The position numbers were made by a program, and so were the translations under genes. This document shows, piece by piece, positions 12,462-25,287 of a DNA stretch of 64,000 nucleotides (position 1 is its first letter; each line of letters begins with the position of its first letter). The notes below the pieces were generated by a model. That model was not told where the DNA came from. It made no database searches and saw nothing but the letters and a program-made list of their open reading frames with translations. Source of the stretch: Rhynchonema sp. JSB1_4 (taxonomy: Eukaryota; Nematoda; Chromadorea; Monhysterida; Xyalidae). Where the stretch lies: NCBI GenBank assembly GCA_030248065.1, contig JASAMV010002810.1, positions 1 to 64,000 on the forward strand, in the 5' to 3' direction.

Positions 12462-12573
12462 TAACTTTAGCTCTAGCTCAGGCCATGTTTCTTGTCTTAG
12501 CTTTGCTCTTCAACAGAAGATTTGTGGAGGATTGATCTGAATGTTAGGCTGTCCATGGTGTATATCAGAGAAA

Positions 12574-12722
12574 TTTTGCCATGTCTAGCTCTTTATATTC
12601 TTGTTCTGGAATTGCGAAACAATTTTGCTCATGTCCAGCCCTTTATATTCTTTTGTGGCAATTGTGAAACAATTTTGCTCATGTCTACCTCTTTATAATC
12701 TTGTTTTGGAATTCGTTGTTTG
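12574..12722 (+). repeat. three tandem copies of a 50-bp unit
   Basis: Starts at 12574, 12623 and 12673, each reading TTTTGC(T)CATGTCTA.. CTCTTTATATTCTTGT.. GGAATT, inside the Harbinger-like element. Confidence 0.75.
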
Positions 12723-13087
12723 TACTACTACAAGGTACACCTGTCATAAACGTTGACCAAGTTGAACTCACCGAAGGTTTATTTGCGCATTATGCAAAAA
12801 ACGTGAAAACGTGTCATTGTGAAGACACATTTTATGAACCGGGAAAACGGAAAAACGGGAAACCGGGAAACCGGATTTCATTGTGAAGACACCAATGAAG
12901 CAAACCGGGAAAACGGGAAACCGGGAAAACGGGAAAACGGGAAACCGGGAAAACGGGAAAACGGGTCATTGTGAAGACGGCCTTAGACCACTCGGACATA
13001 GCCCCGTCGTCGCACCTTCCCATGAAAAAGCAGTCTTTTCAACGTAACGAACTGTTTACTACGTCATCGTATTTCTCGATACTAAAA

Positions 13088-13290
13088 CCCCATCAACAAC
13101 TTTAAACATTTATGATAAACCAACTTTTCGACCAAATTTTACTCGGAAGCACTCTTTCCATACAAAAGGTCATGATCATTGTTCGAAACGGGTCTCATAC
13201 ATGGAGTTACGAAGTCGGCGATAGCACCATCGTGTTTCCCGAATACGAAAACCCCAAATGCGATATTAACATTTCTGATGTTAAGTAACG
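13088..13290 (+). repeat. interspersed repeat, copy 1 (related to 33640-33940)
   Basis: Shares long blocks with 33780-33940, such as GAGTTACGAAGTCGGCGATAG and GCGATATTAACATTTCTG. Indels that are not multiples of three break the reading frame here. Confidence 0.7.
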
Positions 13291-13654
13291 TGCAGCAAAG
13301 ACCCAAAAATTTGAATTGCCGCCTTTGACGTAAAGCAAAATGGAGAAGTAACGCGCGCCGCGAGCGCGGCATTTCGTCTCTGCAGAATGGCTCGATTCAA
13401 TATGCACAACGCTTGCCGCGCAGCGCCCGTACTGTGCCTACTTGACAGTAAAAATGCCAGTGCAAGCATAATATAGTAGAGCAAATACTATAATCAGAAA
13501 AACGACTGATAAGACATCATATAGCACGACAACAGGATGTAAACACTGCCAAAAGCACGTGAGTGTCTCTGGAACTGACCAGTGGTTATAGGCACCTGCT
13601 TCAGTACACATTCGTCACGGGTACATTCAACAGTGTGACAAAATAAAGAAAGCC

Positions 13655-16600
13655 ATGTGGGCCGCACGAAACTCAGCCAAACTAATTGGTCTCTACTTTC
13701 TAACGGTCATTCCTCAATTATCGATCGGTTTTCACCATCTAATCCCTTCGTATCAATTCATCAACAGTCATGCCGTATTCTACCATCGATTCTCGGATGA
13801 ATTGGTCAGCAACAACCACTCAGTCACGCTTTACACCGCCAGGTGATCCCCAAACATCGGTGAGTTTGACACAGAAAATGTAGAAAAATAAACTTTCGCC
13901 TCATTTAGATGGGCCCAGATGCCACACGTCACCAAACTTCCAGCGGGTGTGAATGAAGTGCAAATCGAGTATGTGCATCGCCAGCTGAATTACACACGAT
14001 TTCAAGAAATGATGTATGGAACATTGAGTCTAGCAGGTTAATATGAATAACGGCCTGAAAAGCCTCACAAAAATTGTTTTCTCCGGTATTGAAAATCCGT
14101 TCTTTGGGTTGTTCCTGCTTGCTGAAAGTGACCAATGGAGGACACGTACTCTGAATCGGCCATCACGAATCACCATCGGCAGCAAAAGGGTAAAATGAAA
14201 GTATTTATCCGCTTCTGGTCTTCCCCCGATGTCGCCGATGGTGATTCGTGATAGCCGATTCGATGTACATATATGATCTCCATTGATGTAGCGAGCCGCA
14301 GCAGCTCTTCGTCGATTGGCATGCAACTCTATTTTGTATCCCTCACATACTTTCCCATCAAGGGGACATCGAGGCCAGGGGGACATCGACATCCAAGGGG
14401 ACATCGGGCCTGAATCTTGGAAATCAACCAGATTTTCGTCTTCAGAAACGTTCGACGTGCTGAAACGTTTAAGCACCGGACTGTGGAGCAACAGTGAGAC
14501 GATGGTTGATCAACTTGATGAGCTGCGACCAGAATTGACCAAACTGGGTGCGAAAATCGATCTGATCTGGGCGAACAGCTGGGACCTTATGCCATTTATG
14601 GTGCAACACATGCTGAATGCCACTGACCACATCATGGTGCAGGTACAGTTCCGGGTGCAATTCTAGGCTGAAAGTTGAAGTCGCGTGCACGCAACTTCCT
14701 AGTACTAAACATAGGCAGCGCACGCACAAAACTTCGCGTGCACGTGCGTGCACGCGAAGTTATGGTACTTCGACTTTTGCCTATACTTTGCACTATTTCG
14801 CACGCGCGTGCACGCGACTTCAACTTTCAGCCTAGAATTACACCCGGTACTGTAAATGACCCCGCAATTCTGACAGGCGTTCTTTACTTGCAGCAGCGTA
14901 CGAAGAAAGGTGCGTATGTAATGTATGTATATCAAAGAATTGATGACTCAAGAAACCGGTTACAGCTCGGCTCGTACATCAGCGACTACGCCTGCATCTG
15001 GCACGGTCTGCCTCGTATGCCCAGTTTCATACCGAATGTGCTGTCGAGGTCCGGTGATCGTATGACATTCCAACAACGATTGTTCAATTGGGTGATCAGC
15101 ACCATGGGGGTGTTGAACTTCTACTCGGCCGAAAGTCCGCTGCTGATTGAAAGACAGCATTGGCTGCAACCGCCGCATGAAGTTGGCTTGAATATACAAT
15201 CTCGTACCTTCATGAGTCAATTTGATTCAATTTTTTTTGAATTCCGCCATCTTTCTTCCAGGACCGGCCTGACCCGTTGCACGATCTGCCCTATCGAGCA
15301 GTTGGTATTGCCGTTAACGGCGAGCAATTGCTCGATTTCCCCAGACCGCTGTATCACACGGTCTGGTTTCTGGGTGACGGACGCACACGAAGCGATAAGA
15401 CGAAGGGCGACAAAAAGAAGGCGTTGCCAGCTGAATGGGTTGACATCGTCGATGATGTTTCACGCAAGGGCACGATTCTGGTGTCGTTCGGCACAGCGGC
15501 CGATCCGAAGCACATGCCGGTTGATATGAAGGTTTGAAGGGTAAGGTCGTCCTGTGTGACAGGTCAAGCAGTATTTGACCCATTTGCTGCTGACTCCAAC
15601 GCCACCGGTGGGCGATCAACATATCCGAGCCGGAGTCCAACGCCGCCCTCCATCCCGGAGCATCATCGGTAAACGGGAAACAGCTTGCAGCAGATGCCGA
15701 GTGAATAAGGACTCTTCCCGGTGGAGTGTCGGGTTCTCGATAAAGTTTCCGGCATATGTACATACATACCTACGGATGTGTTTAGCTCTGATTTTGGAAC
15801 CTGTCGTTAGACATTCATAGTGATGAGTTCTTTGCAGCTCGGGCTTCTCGGCTCATTGGCATCGCTTGACGACTACACTGTAATCTGGCGTTTCGAAGGT
15901 GACTTGCCATCATCAGCAGTCGACAAGTTGAATCACATCCACATCACGAAATGGATTCCGCAGAAACAGTTGCTCGGTAGCGCGCGCTTTCTTTGCATTT
16001 CTGTTCCAAAGCCGAAACTAAACTTTCGTTCTCTGAGAGAACAGGGAACAATTTCTCACGCGCTGATTGATTCTCTGTTCTCTCAGAGAACAAACTGTAT
16101 TTAGTCGCGGCGCGGCTAATTTGATCATGCATATAGCTGGAATAAAGTTCATAATTTCAGAGCACGCACGCACGAAACTGTTCATCACGCACGGCGGCTA
16201 CAACAGTCTGCTTGAGTCCACCCAGTCGCGAGTGCCCGTGGTGATGGTGCCCTTCTGGTTGGATCAGTACACAAACGCACAACGAGCGGTTCGACACGGC
16301 ATCGGGCTGACCGTCGACAAGACGATGCTTGCTGACACACGCACACTGGTGGACGCTGCGAGGAATGTGCTCGATGACCAAAGGTATACGTCTGCTGTAC
16401 CCCTATAAACTTTCCGAAATTCGTTATGTTCCAAAAAAATGGTGCGAGCTGCAGAATTTGGTATCCTGTCCCATTTTTAGTAAAAAAACGGTGAGCCCAA
16501 TCCGCCGTATCTCGCACATGATTTTCAATTTCGTTCACTTTAATAGCGAAGTGATGACGCAGATTCGAACGAAAATTGCTCCCGTCGTCGGACAATTGTA

Positions 16601-16992
16601 ATAAATTTATACATATGTACGTACATTCATTGCATACATTTCAAGTGCGTGTGACAATGGCGATATACACGGACATTCCAGCAACCGTATTTCGTGTTTT
16701 TTTCTGGAAATGAGACCGACGAGCTAATCCCAGATTCGCCACCAACGCCGCGCGATTGCAAGGTCTGTTTGGCGACCGTGTGATCGGATCGAACCAGTTT
16801 AATGAACATCAGGCCCGGACGATTATCAAGCCGCATTTCAAACGAATCTATGATCTCGATCGTGTCAAGCATTTGAATTTCGTTCAGTATTTCTGTTTGG
16901 ATGTTTTAGCGTTGTGGATTACCTGCTGCTCATCCATTCTCTATTTCGCGTTTCGAATCGCACGGTTCGTGACGAGAAAAATCAATGTCTGA
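13655..16992 (+). CDS. UDP-glucuronosyl/UDP-glucosyltransferase (GT1), membrane-anchored
   Basis: Eight exons: 13655..13842, 13909..14036, 14446..14642, 14966..15181, 15262..15531, 15838..15976, 16161..16383, 16734..16992; 539 aa, the usual length for animal UGTs. N-terminal signal peptide, then the acceptor-binding half with SNNHSVTLYTAR and a PSFIPNVLSRSGDRMTF stretch. The donor half has ILVSFGTA, YTVIWRFEG, then KWIPQKQLL, LFITHGGYNSLLES, PVVMVPFWLDQYTNA: the UDP-sugar signature with THGG and the DQ pair. The C-terminus has a membrane helix (ITCCSSILYFAF) and a short basic tail RKINV, as in ER type I UGTs. Expected to conjugate small lipophiles or xenobiotics. Intron 3 carries a Tc1/mariner MITE directly at its donor, and intron 6 a hairpin repeat. 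Confidence 0.9.
14150..14262. repeat. hairpin in UGT intron 2
   Basis: Arms ATCGGCCATCACGAATCACC and its inverse near 14220-14260. It is followed at 14350-14410 by three GGGGACATCG units. Confidence 0.6.
14644..14854. mobile_element. Tc1/mariner-type MITE at the UGT exon 3 donor
   Basis: 207-bp element 14646..14852 begins CAGTTCCGGGTG and ends CACCCGGTACTG, flanked by TA on both sides. The inverted repeats extend about 40 bp (AATTCTAGGCTGAAAGTTGA). The left TA is bases +2 and +3 of the intron. Confidence 0.85.
16028..16091. repeat. short hairpin repeat (family with 39661)
   Basis: GTTCTCTGAGAGAAC at the left, its near copy GTTCTCTCAGAGAAC at the right, with the centre AATTTCTCACGCGCTGATTG. 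Lies in UGT intron 6; the 39661-39764 repeat shares both ends and the inverted centre. Confidence 0.7.
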
Positions 16993-17632
16993 CACTTTAG
17001 TGGAATTAGAAATTACTTCTCTTCAGCCAGCCGAATAAATAATGCGTTTATGGACAAGTTGGCAAGTTGCCGAAAAACATTTACGTGATTAAAAGTCACC
17101 TGTAGATTAACATTTTTAATCAAAACTGTTTTACCTGGACAAACATCACAGCCCGCAGATGTTATTTAGTGAGTACCAATCAGCGTAATGAAGTTTGTCA
17201 GCAGCAGCGTTCTTATCACGTTTCATTCGTGTATTGGCGAACCTTCAAAACATAAACCTGGGCGAGATCGGGCTTAGCGATCGGTCTACGGCCAACGGTC
17301 TTGTCCTTGGCGACTTTTTGCGAGGTTTTTTTCGAACATTTCTATTAGCTGATTGGCAACATAACTTTTACGCTGGTCGAAATTAGTGACATTTGTAACT
17401 CTTCTGTAACTCTCGCAATATCCGTTACGCAAAAAGCTACGTGATCAAGACCGGACCTGATCGATCAGCAAGTTTGATTTCGTGCTGTGCAGCTTAAGAC
17501 ATACATAGCCAAAAAACAGAACTCAGATGTGGTTTGACAGTATCAAAAAACGACGCTGCTTGATCAGGAGCAAATATTTCAAGTTAAGCTTGAGCCAAGT
17601 GAGTGAGTAACTACGATACCCCTTGCCCGGGG

Positions 17633-17866
17633 CTATGGGTGGAATTTTCGAAACGGTGTAAAGGTCAGTTGGGCGTAAAGGTCGGTGTAAAGTTCGGTCG
17701 AAAGCTCGGTCGGTGTAGCTCGGTGTGAACGTGAAACATTGCCTGTTATTGACGTGGAATGTTTCAAGTTTACACCGAGGTCTATCACACTGAGCTGTCG
17801 ACCGAGCTTTCCACCGACCTTTACACCCAACTGACCTTTACACCGTTTCGAAAATATCACCCTATG
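17633..17866. mobile_element. MITE with 5-bp target-site duplication (copy 1)
   Basis: Element 17638..17861 (224 bp) runs from GGTGGAATTTTCGAAA to TTTCGAAAATATCACC and is flanked by CTATG on both sides. Subterminal GGTGTAAAGGTC-type repeats are inverted across a centre near AACGTGAAACATTG. Copy 2 is at 25072. Confidence 0.8.
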
Positions 17867-18063
17867 TACATATGTAGCTCGTGCATAATTAAATATACAG
17901 AGTTTGGGCTCGACCAACTCCCTTGACGTTGCGGCGCAGCCAAAACTAAAAGTGTTCCATCACGCCGTACAAGTGATTCTCTCAATTATTTTAAAGTGAC
18001 TCTACAATTGATCGTTGACCGCGTTTGTTTGCAATCATTTTTTCAGAAAATGAAGACTAGGTA

Positions 18064-19000
18064 TCAGAAACCCAGATTTAGGAAATAGATTTTCAAGTCG
18101 TTGCTTTGTGATGTTTCACGGAGCCCACACATTTTTACAGGAGGGGAAAAAATGAAAAAAGTTTGAGGCAGGCCTGTGCGAAACACAAGGCAATCCAATA
18201 GAAGATATTTTCAGCGTTTTATACTCAGACGTTTTTCTGTTAAACGAGATTTAAAGCATTGTGCGAAACGCTATGTGTGATAAATAATAAACGAAACACT
18301 CCAAAAAAATCAAGCCTTTTTAAAGCACCCTTTTACTCTGGCATAATTTTAAGCATCTGTGGTGAATGAAATAAGTTGTCAATTAGAAATAAAAATCGTC
18401 TAATTATCTAGTATTCAGGATGTGCTTTTCGTTTTTCAAAACCCTACACAGCTCACACAATGTTTACCACAACATGCGCAAGGCACCCATTCCCACAGCG
18501 CACACACACAAAGCTGAAACATTATCCCCGGCCGGCTGTGTGTTGTCGTTGTGTGTGCGCTGTGCGTGGTCTGAATGGCTGCCTTGCGCATGTTGTGGTA
18601 AACATTGTGTGAGCTGTGTAGGGTTTTGAAAAACGAAAAGCACATCCTGAATATAAGATAATTAGACGATTTTTATTTCTAATTGACAACTTATTTCATT
18701 CACCACAGATGCTTAAAATTATGCTAGAGTAAAAGGGTGCTTTAAAAAGGCTTGATTTTTTGGAGTGTTTCGTTTATTATTTATCACACATGGCGTTTCA
18801 CACAATGCTTTATATCTCGTTTAACAGATAAACGTCTGAGTATAAAACGCTGAAAATATCTTCTATTGGATTACCTTGTGTTTCGCACAGGCCTGCCTCA
18901 AACTTTTCTCATTTTTTCCCCTCCTATAAAAATGTGTGGGCTCCGTGAAACATCACAAAGCAACGACTTGAAAATCTATTTCCTAAATCTGGGTTTCTGA
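18064..19000. repeat. 937-bp near-perfect foldback (two arms of about 465 bp)
   Basis: The sequence from TCAGAAACCCAGATTTAGG to its inverse at 18981-19000 folds on itself along almost its whole length. The arms differ by only scattered bases and small indels. The centre is about 18530, inside a CACAGCGCACACACA stretch. No transposase and no clear target duplication. Confidence 0.9.
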
Positions 19001-22000
19001 ACCACCATTCAAAAAAACCAAACAACCCACACAATTTAATAAAGATATATAAGAGTGAGCATCAGTATCCAGGAAGATTGCAAACAGAGCAAATGTTTCA
19101 ACGAAAAAACATCAACCGCGTTTCACCGCTTTGTGCGCGACGATGCTTTCACAGCACAAATATTTATGGTATGGTACTTATATAGCACAAAGCGCCCTCC
19201 GTCAGGACGAGTTAATTAGAACGCAGCTCATGTGCACTTCACATTCAAGCACCCCTGCACCCGCACCTGGTAGGAGAGCTGCATGCTCTCATCCCTGGTT
19301 AATCGCTTGCAGCAACCGGCGCTTGTGCATCATGTAGTCTCTTTGCCTCTCTGTTGTGCTGTGCTAATAATGTTTTTCCAGCATGTACAGTACATACAGA
19401 AGGTAATCCCCTTAAGCTTTGCTGATTGTGTGTGCAAATTTCATGGCTAAAATTGACAGGGAATATCAGGCGTCAAGAAGAATGCTCATCAACTTGACAA
19501 GACTTTTATGGCGAAAATATTCTCGATTTGGAGAATACTCACGCGTCGCATGACGTTGCGACAAGCAAATAGAGGTTTTCTGTGACATCGTCTTTAGACA
19601 CAGTCATTCCTGCACCTAGAACACAAACATCAGTTTCGTTGTCCTGTGTTACGGCTACTTTTAGTATCCGTGGGCCGCGTCTCACATTTTAGTGGTATTG
19701 AGTGGTTTCTGTCGAAGCCTTTGATTTACTCCAGCTATAACGTCTGTGTCATTTTCGATAAAAATCGTTCCTATTGTTATCCTGCTTTTGTTTGTCGTAC
19801 GGCACAAGTGCCCTATCGTTCGCAACTTCGTCAGGTAGAAATCTTCACAAATCCGAAGTGGAGCTCAAGTTAATGCCTTTATGGCAGTCGAGGGGTCACC
19901 CCATCGCTCAACTGGAACCCAATAAGCTGACGTGTTTGTTCTTCATGGTTATTGCCATGTGAACAGTCATGTACGAAAGGTTGCCGTCGACCTGCCCTGC
20001 TCTGCTTCTTTTTAAGAGCCTTACCTATACCTAATTATGGGTAAAACCAAATGTGTATGTCAACATGAAAGGTGTTTTCATATTCATTATGTCAAGATTA
20101 GTGCCATGCGAAGTGGTGTGTTTTTGAACATTGAGGATGAGCCATATCCATAGGTCTCTGTGTTCAAGCAACATTGTTTTTTGAAACATCAGGCAGCTAA
20201 CTTAAGTATATGTACTGGGTATATGTTTGTTGCTTGTTCTCTGTGCCGCACTTGTAAAATGGGGCTGTTGTGAATAAATTGTCTGGTGATACGTACGAAA
20301 GATTAGATCAGCAAACCAGGTCATAAAAACTTCATTATTTTGGAGAGGAGCTCTTGAAAAACTCAGGTGCATATCTGAAGTGCCACTCTATTTATATCAT
20401 CATACCTGCAAACTTTTATTAAGCCATATAAATGACATGAACCGCAGCAATAAAACCGCTTCTACATACTGGTCGGCTCACAATATTAAACGATCATAAT
20501 CGCTCACACACCTACACGCGCAGAATTGAGCGTCGTTTTTTTGACGTCACACTTGGAACGACGCGAAGTGTCCGAGAACAAATGTGCGAAGTCCGCGCGA
20601 ATAACCAGGCCTTTATATGGGCGTACTCTTATCCCTGAGATACCGAAAACTTGCTGCCTGCCTCCTGCCTGTCCAGTCGCCGCAATTGTATTTCAGTAAA
20701 TTTATGTTTTCTGCCTTCGTGTTCACCGTTATGGCCGTTATATGCGAAAGGTTCTCATAGTATATGTACGCATATGGCATGACGTAACGCGAGCGGTTCC
20801 AGTGCACTTTGTCTGTTGTGGTGGTTTTCAGAAACGGCAAGGTCGCCAACAAAAGACCGTTTCGGTGTTCCTCCAGGTTCAGCAAGGCGCCGGGCAATAA
20901 TAAACTTCTGGTCACAAATGGTTCCCCAGAGCTTCATGCCCACTATCACACGCACACGCGGTTATAGGGACCTCATGCAGTTTTTTGTGTGAAAATCGGT
21001 AAGCGACTTAGTGTTCATTTCGTCTTGCTCTTTGCCAGCAGAATTTCGGCGCTGCAACAAATTTTACGTCAGAATAGTATGGAATTAATTGACTTGGTCT
21101 GTTAAATACATATATTGCGATCCTCCATTGGAGACTTGACTGGGCACTCTGATGCAATGACAATTATTCTGGTGCCATACATACCATTGTGAAATTAATC
21201 TTTTCTATTCTCCAACCTCACGGTTCATGAGAGAAATTGCACCATTCTCATTATGAAGTGGATCTACGGCGCCAGCTGACACCGGAGAAACCTGAGACTG
21301 CGCCTGCCCAGACTTCCTTTCTTCCCAATGTCAATGAAACTTCAAAGTCATTCCATTTTTCGTGTCCATCGGGAATGAGTTAAACGTCTTATTTTTGGAG
21401 TATAGTGCGCCATGCATTTAATGAGAACTATGTAACTATGAAGCACACGTGAACGACAGTACTTATATGCGCCCACCCACACACATTTAAATAATGTGGG
21501 ATTATTGCCATTGTATTGTGTCGCTCGCAACAAGACGGGAACTTTCAGCAATATGTAATGTCAGCGAATAATTCAACAGAGTAGTTCATCATAACCAGTG
21601 TGCTCAAAGTCGCAGGGAGTGGGATTCGTGGTTTGAATTAAAGCTGGACGTATTCTCCGGAACTCATCATGCAGCCAGTGACACCGAAACTCACGGCCTA
21701 AGACCCCAGCTATATAGCAAGTGCGTGATATTCTTCAAAATTTGAGTGACTGATGAAGCAGTTTCACCGGCCTCCACTTCGTAACAGATAGGTTCCATAC
21801 TTCATGTTTAACCGGGCACGGAGCGTGTAAATTTAGTCTACTCTGCATGGGTACGCATGTAGTAAATCTTTGCCGACATCAACACAGGATTATTAGCCGC
21901 AATCAAGTGCGACAGAAATGCATCTTTTGGTCTCTTCTTGAACAATACACACATAGGTACATAGGTATAAGTGCATAAGTACCTACATACATTGGTATCG

Positions 22001-25000
22001 CCCCTTGTCTAGTCGTGGTCTCAGTCGCGCGAACATAACTTTTTTAAAAGCCAACTACCCCATAATTGGCTCAGATTTGTCAATGCTGCGGTGTGTGCAC
22101 GCATTGGCCATTATTAAAGCGGCACCTTTGTGAGATTAATGGACCTGCATTTATTCAAAGATGTGGACTACGGTGTCCAGCGCCACCGCGTTCACATTTT
22201 CACTGGTTTTCCAGACAGATGGCAGTATCTGATAAATATCCTTGCTGCCAGACAAATTGCCGTGGATTTTTGTTCTTTTCCTTACAAAGCCCCACGGCCC
22301 CAGAATTCTGGATTTTAGCTTCTTGGTGACAAATAACAACGACTCAGATGTGTACATACATATACATATGTATGTATACCACACGGGCGTGTTCGTTCCA
22401 TTGTGCGTAAATGGCATACGGCATTGCAGCGCGCAGCAGTTTAGCCAGCGATCTTTTCGACTATTTGAACTCTGAAGCGAAACACCTAATATATGTACTA
22501 AGTTATTATTTACGTCCAGCATAATGTGGCTTCGCGGCCATATTTCCAATAACAAATTACTTCTGCTGACCTTGACCTTGTCTTGGCTCTTCCCCTTTCG
22601 TTATGACCTCGCAAAATCAAGCATACAGTTCCTATTTTCGGCGATTTGTAGCGTGAAAAGGAAGTCGGTTATTCGGTTTTCCCCATTCCCCTCCACAGCA
22701 CTTTGTCAAAATCATTTTCTGTAGCTACTGTATGTATACTACTACAGTGTTGGCACATAAGCCTACCAAAATACCGCACGGTTATTGGTCCAAATCAGCC
22801 AGGATCAATAAGTTGGTTACATATGTATGTTCATGACTAATGCATGCCTACGTGAAAGACGCTCCGATTGAACGCACTCTGCACACCCTTGAGTGTTGAC
22901 GATGACCACATGCATAGCGAGTTACGATTCTCTACGAGTTACCCAAGTTAGCCCTTGAACGCAATTGTTGCTGAAATTCACCCTGGTTCCCCCTGATAGG
23001 AATTTATTGACAAGTTGCTAATATAGTACAGGTCTTGCATCTTATGTATACCTAATGTACCATACATACATACGTGCAAAAACATCGATCACTGACGTCA
23101 GAAGAGGCTTTGCAACTTTAATTAACCAACTGCCCTTTGTTTGCACACCAGTGTCGATTAGAGCTGTTCTTGATCGTTAAGATGTGTGTAAGGCACGCGT
23201 GTGGGTACACCCAAAGTGTAGCCGGGTTGCTCTGTGCTAATCATCTAAAGTTTACGACGGGATCGGAGAATATTTAGACTGTCGCGCAAAGCTTAATGTC
23301 TGTACATCAGCGCAAGAAGAATGCCTGTGTAGCATGTAGGCGCTGTACGTGACCAGGTAACTTCTTAATTCTGGTTCACGGACCTATATGGTACCTAACC
23401 CTATACCCCCATGAAGGTTGGCACCTGCCACAGCCACTGTTGGCAAATATTCAAGGACATTCAAATTTGTTTTGCCGCGCGTGTTGTCAGCAAATGCATT
23501 GTCAACTTCACGACAACCTCCATAATGAGCACTGCTCAGTATGTTTCCCGGTTGATCGATTGACCACTGGATCTTACATCTGGATCCGACTTAAGGAAGC
23601 AGCGAAGACAAACTTTTTGGCGCTTAGTATTCCTCTGTTTAAGTGCGCGTGCTTGGTGTTTGGTTTAGCTTAGTGATATTTCACTCATGTTCTACGATAC
23701 CCTGCAGTGTTTTTCTGATAGCCGGTAACGCAGCCGGAATGCATATACATGTACATACATACATACTGTATACACAGAGCTTTTGAACATTTGCCGGCAT
23801 CAACAGATGCCAGAATGGATGTTGTAAATTTGTCTGTTTTAAGTTGCCACGGCAAAAAGTTAGGATAATGTCTGTCACCGAGCCCGTTAAAAGCAATCAT
23901 ATCGTTAGCCCCCACGTCAAAGATCATCATCCGGTGAAATTATTAGAAGAATTATCGAATTTTTCGAATGGATGCTGAGCAAGGCCCACACTTGAGGGAA
24001 CATATTCGAAGTTCTGCACCCAGCAAACAGGTACTCAATCTAAATGTTGTCCGGGCTAACGTGAAGTTCTTTGTTTTTTCCCGCTACCAGCGGACCTCAC
24101 AAACGGCCGCAAATGTCCGCAAACACTCTGCGACGTTACTGGCACTTCGCAGTTTCAGCGGTTGTTTTTTGACCAAAAAATGGTGTCCTAAAAACATGTG
24201 GGAACCTCAAGATCAGCGGTGGCCCATTTGGGATGGAGCAGTTCCTGTCCGTTTCCTTGCACATGGGCACCCAACTTGATGTGCAACTGTTTCCACAAAG
24301 AACCTGATGACGCAAGCATTTAGCTTTTCTTAAATAGTACATAGTGTATAGTACGGCCCACCATCAGTCACTGCCAAGCAACCGGTGCAGTTATGCAGAC
24401 CGATGGAGCACCGGACTTCGTAACTTTAAATGTTATGAAATTCGTACCCTGGAATGCTGCGCCGAATCAATTGCGCTCTCTGTGTTGGGCTGCTTTTCAA
24501 ACCATTGCGTATCGCAGAAACTTCAGAGCATTAAATGTACGAACTTTCATGTATGCCCACGGACAAAGGAAATTACGACGCCAATAATCAAAACTTAGGG
24601 CTTTCGAAAGGTTCGTCACGCTGGTGCTTCATCTGCATTTTTTGTACGCTTCAGTCAGAGCCGTTATGAGTGAGAGTTGCGATGCGTTTCAATAGAGCCA
24701 GGTCTGAACAATCAATTTCAGTGCCAAAAATAAGTGGACTTGACTGCTTCCTGAAGCATTGAGTTCCGTTTTTTTCAGAAAACGTCATTTTTTGTTCCAG
24801 ATGTCTATTCCCCACTGTCCAGGTTTTTCGAATCACATAAACTATGTCCTGCCGTGTATTATGCGCACGCACTTTTATCGAGCTTCCAACATTTTTCGAA
24901 CATATTTTTTGTTTATTGCTTTCTGTGACGTCGATGAGCAAACTAAACGAAACGACACACAGATGGTCCTTTCACTTAGGGTGGGGCGAAATCAGAAAAA

Positions 25001-25066
25001 TAAGGCACAAAAACTAATTAGTTCTTTGTTTGTATTTCAAAACTTTTAACCGAAAGAGCCACCCGA

Positions 25067-25287
25067 CACTGGGCGGAATTTTCGAAATCGTGTAAACAAG
25101 AGTTGGGTGTAAGGTTGATGCAAAGCTCGGTCGGTGTAAGCGCGGTGTAAACGTGAAACATTGCTGTTGTTAAAGTCAATGTTTCAAGTTTACACCGAGC
25201 TCTTTCACACCGAGCTGTCGACCGTGCCTTGCTCCGACCTTTACATTCAACTCTCTTGTTTCACAGCGTCGAAAATTCCACCCACTG
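25067..25287. mobile_element. MITE with 5-bp target-site duplication (copy 2)
   Basis: Element 25072..25282 (211 bp), ends GGCGGAATTTTCGAAA / CGAAAATTCCACC, flanked by CACTG on both sides. Same internal GGTGTAA units and AACGTGAAACATTG centre as copy 1. Confidence 0.8.

Larger units (their letters stand above)
11529..12985. mobile_element. PIF/Harbinger-like transposon with TTA target-site duplication
   Basis: The element 11532..12982 is flanked by TTA on both sides (11529-11531 and 12983-12985) and has ends GGCCGTCTTCACAATGACCC / its exact inverse. Subterminal arrays of CGGGAAAACGG-type repeats and further CATTGTGAAGAC copies occupy both ends (11532-11700, 12806-12982). TWA target duplication is characteristic of PIF/Harbinger. 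The interior carries a short coding remnant (separate entry) but no DDE transposase, so it is non-autonomous or decayed. Confidence 0.75.

Noticed and set aside
16385..16601. Possible extra UGT exon (EVMTQIRTKIAP) before the last exon
   Set aside because: It ends in TAA after 20 codons, and exon 7 joins the true C-terminal exon at 16734 directly in phase 2 with the expected UGT sequence.
18420..18645. Matching 69-codon open frames on both strands
   Set aside because: They are the two arms of the same foldback read in opposite directions; the mirrored peptides follow from symmetry and not from coding.
20613..20955. Overlapping minus-strand frames of 66-100 codons
   Set aside because: No signal peptide, domain, or splice continuity to any neighbour; amino-acid composition is unremarkable.
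22938..22950. GTTACCCAAGTTA resembling part of the nematode SL1 leader
   Set aside because: Only the core matches; no flanking leader 5' end, donor or Sm site is present.
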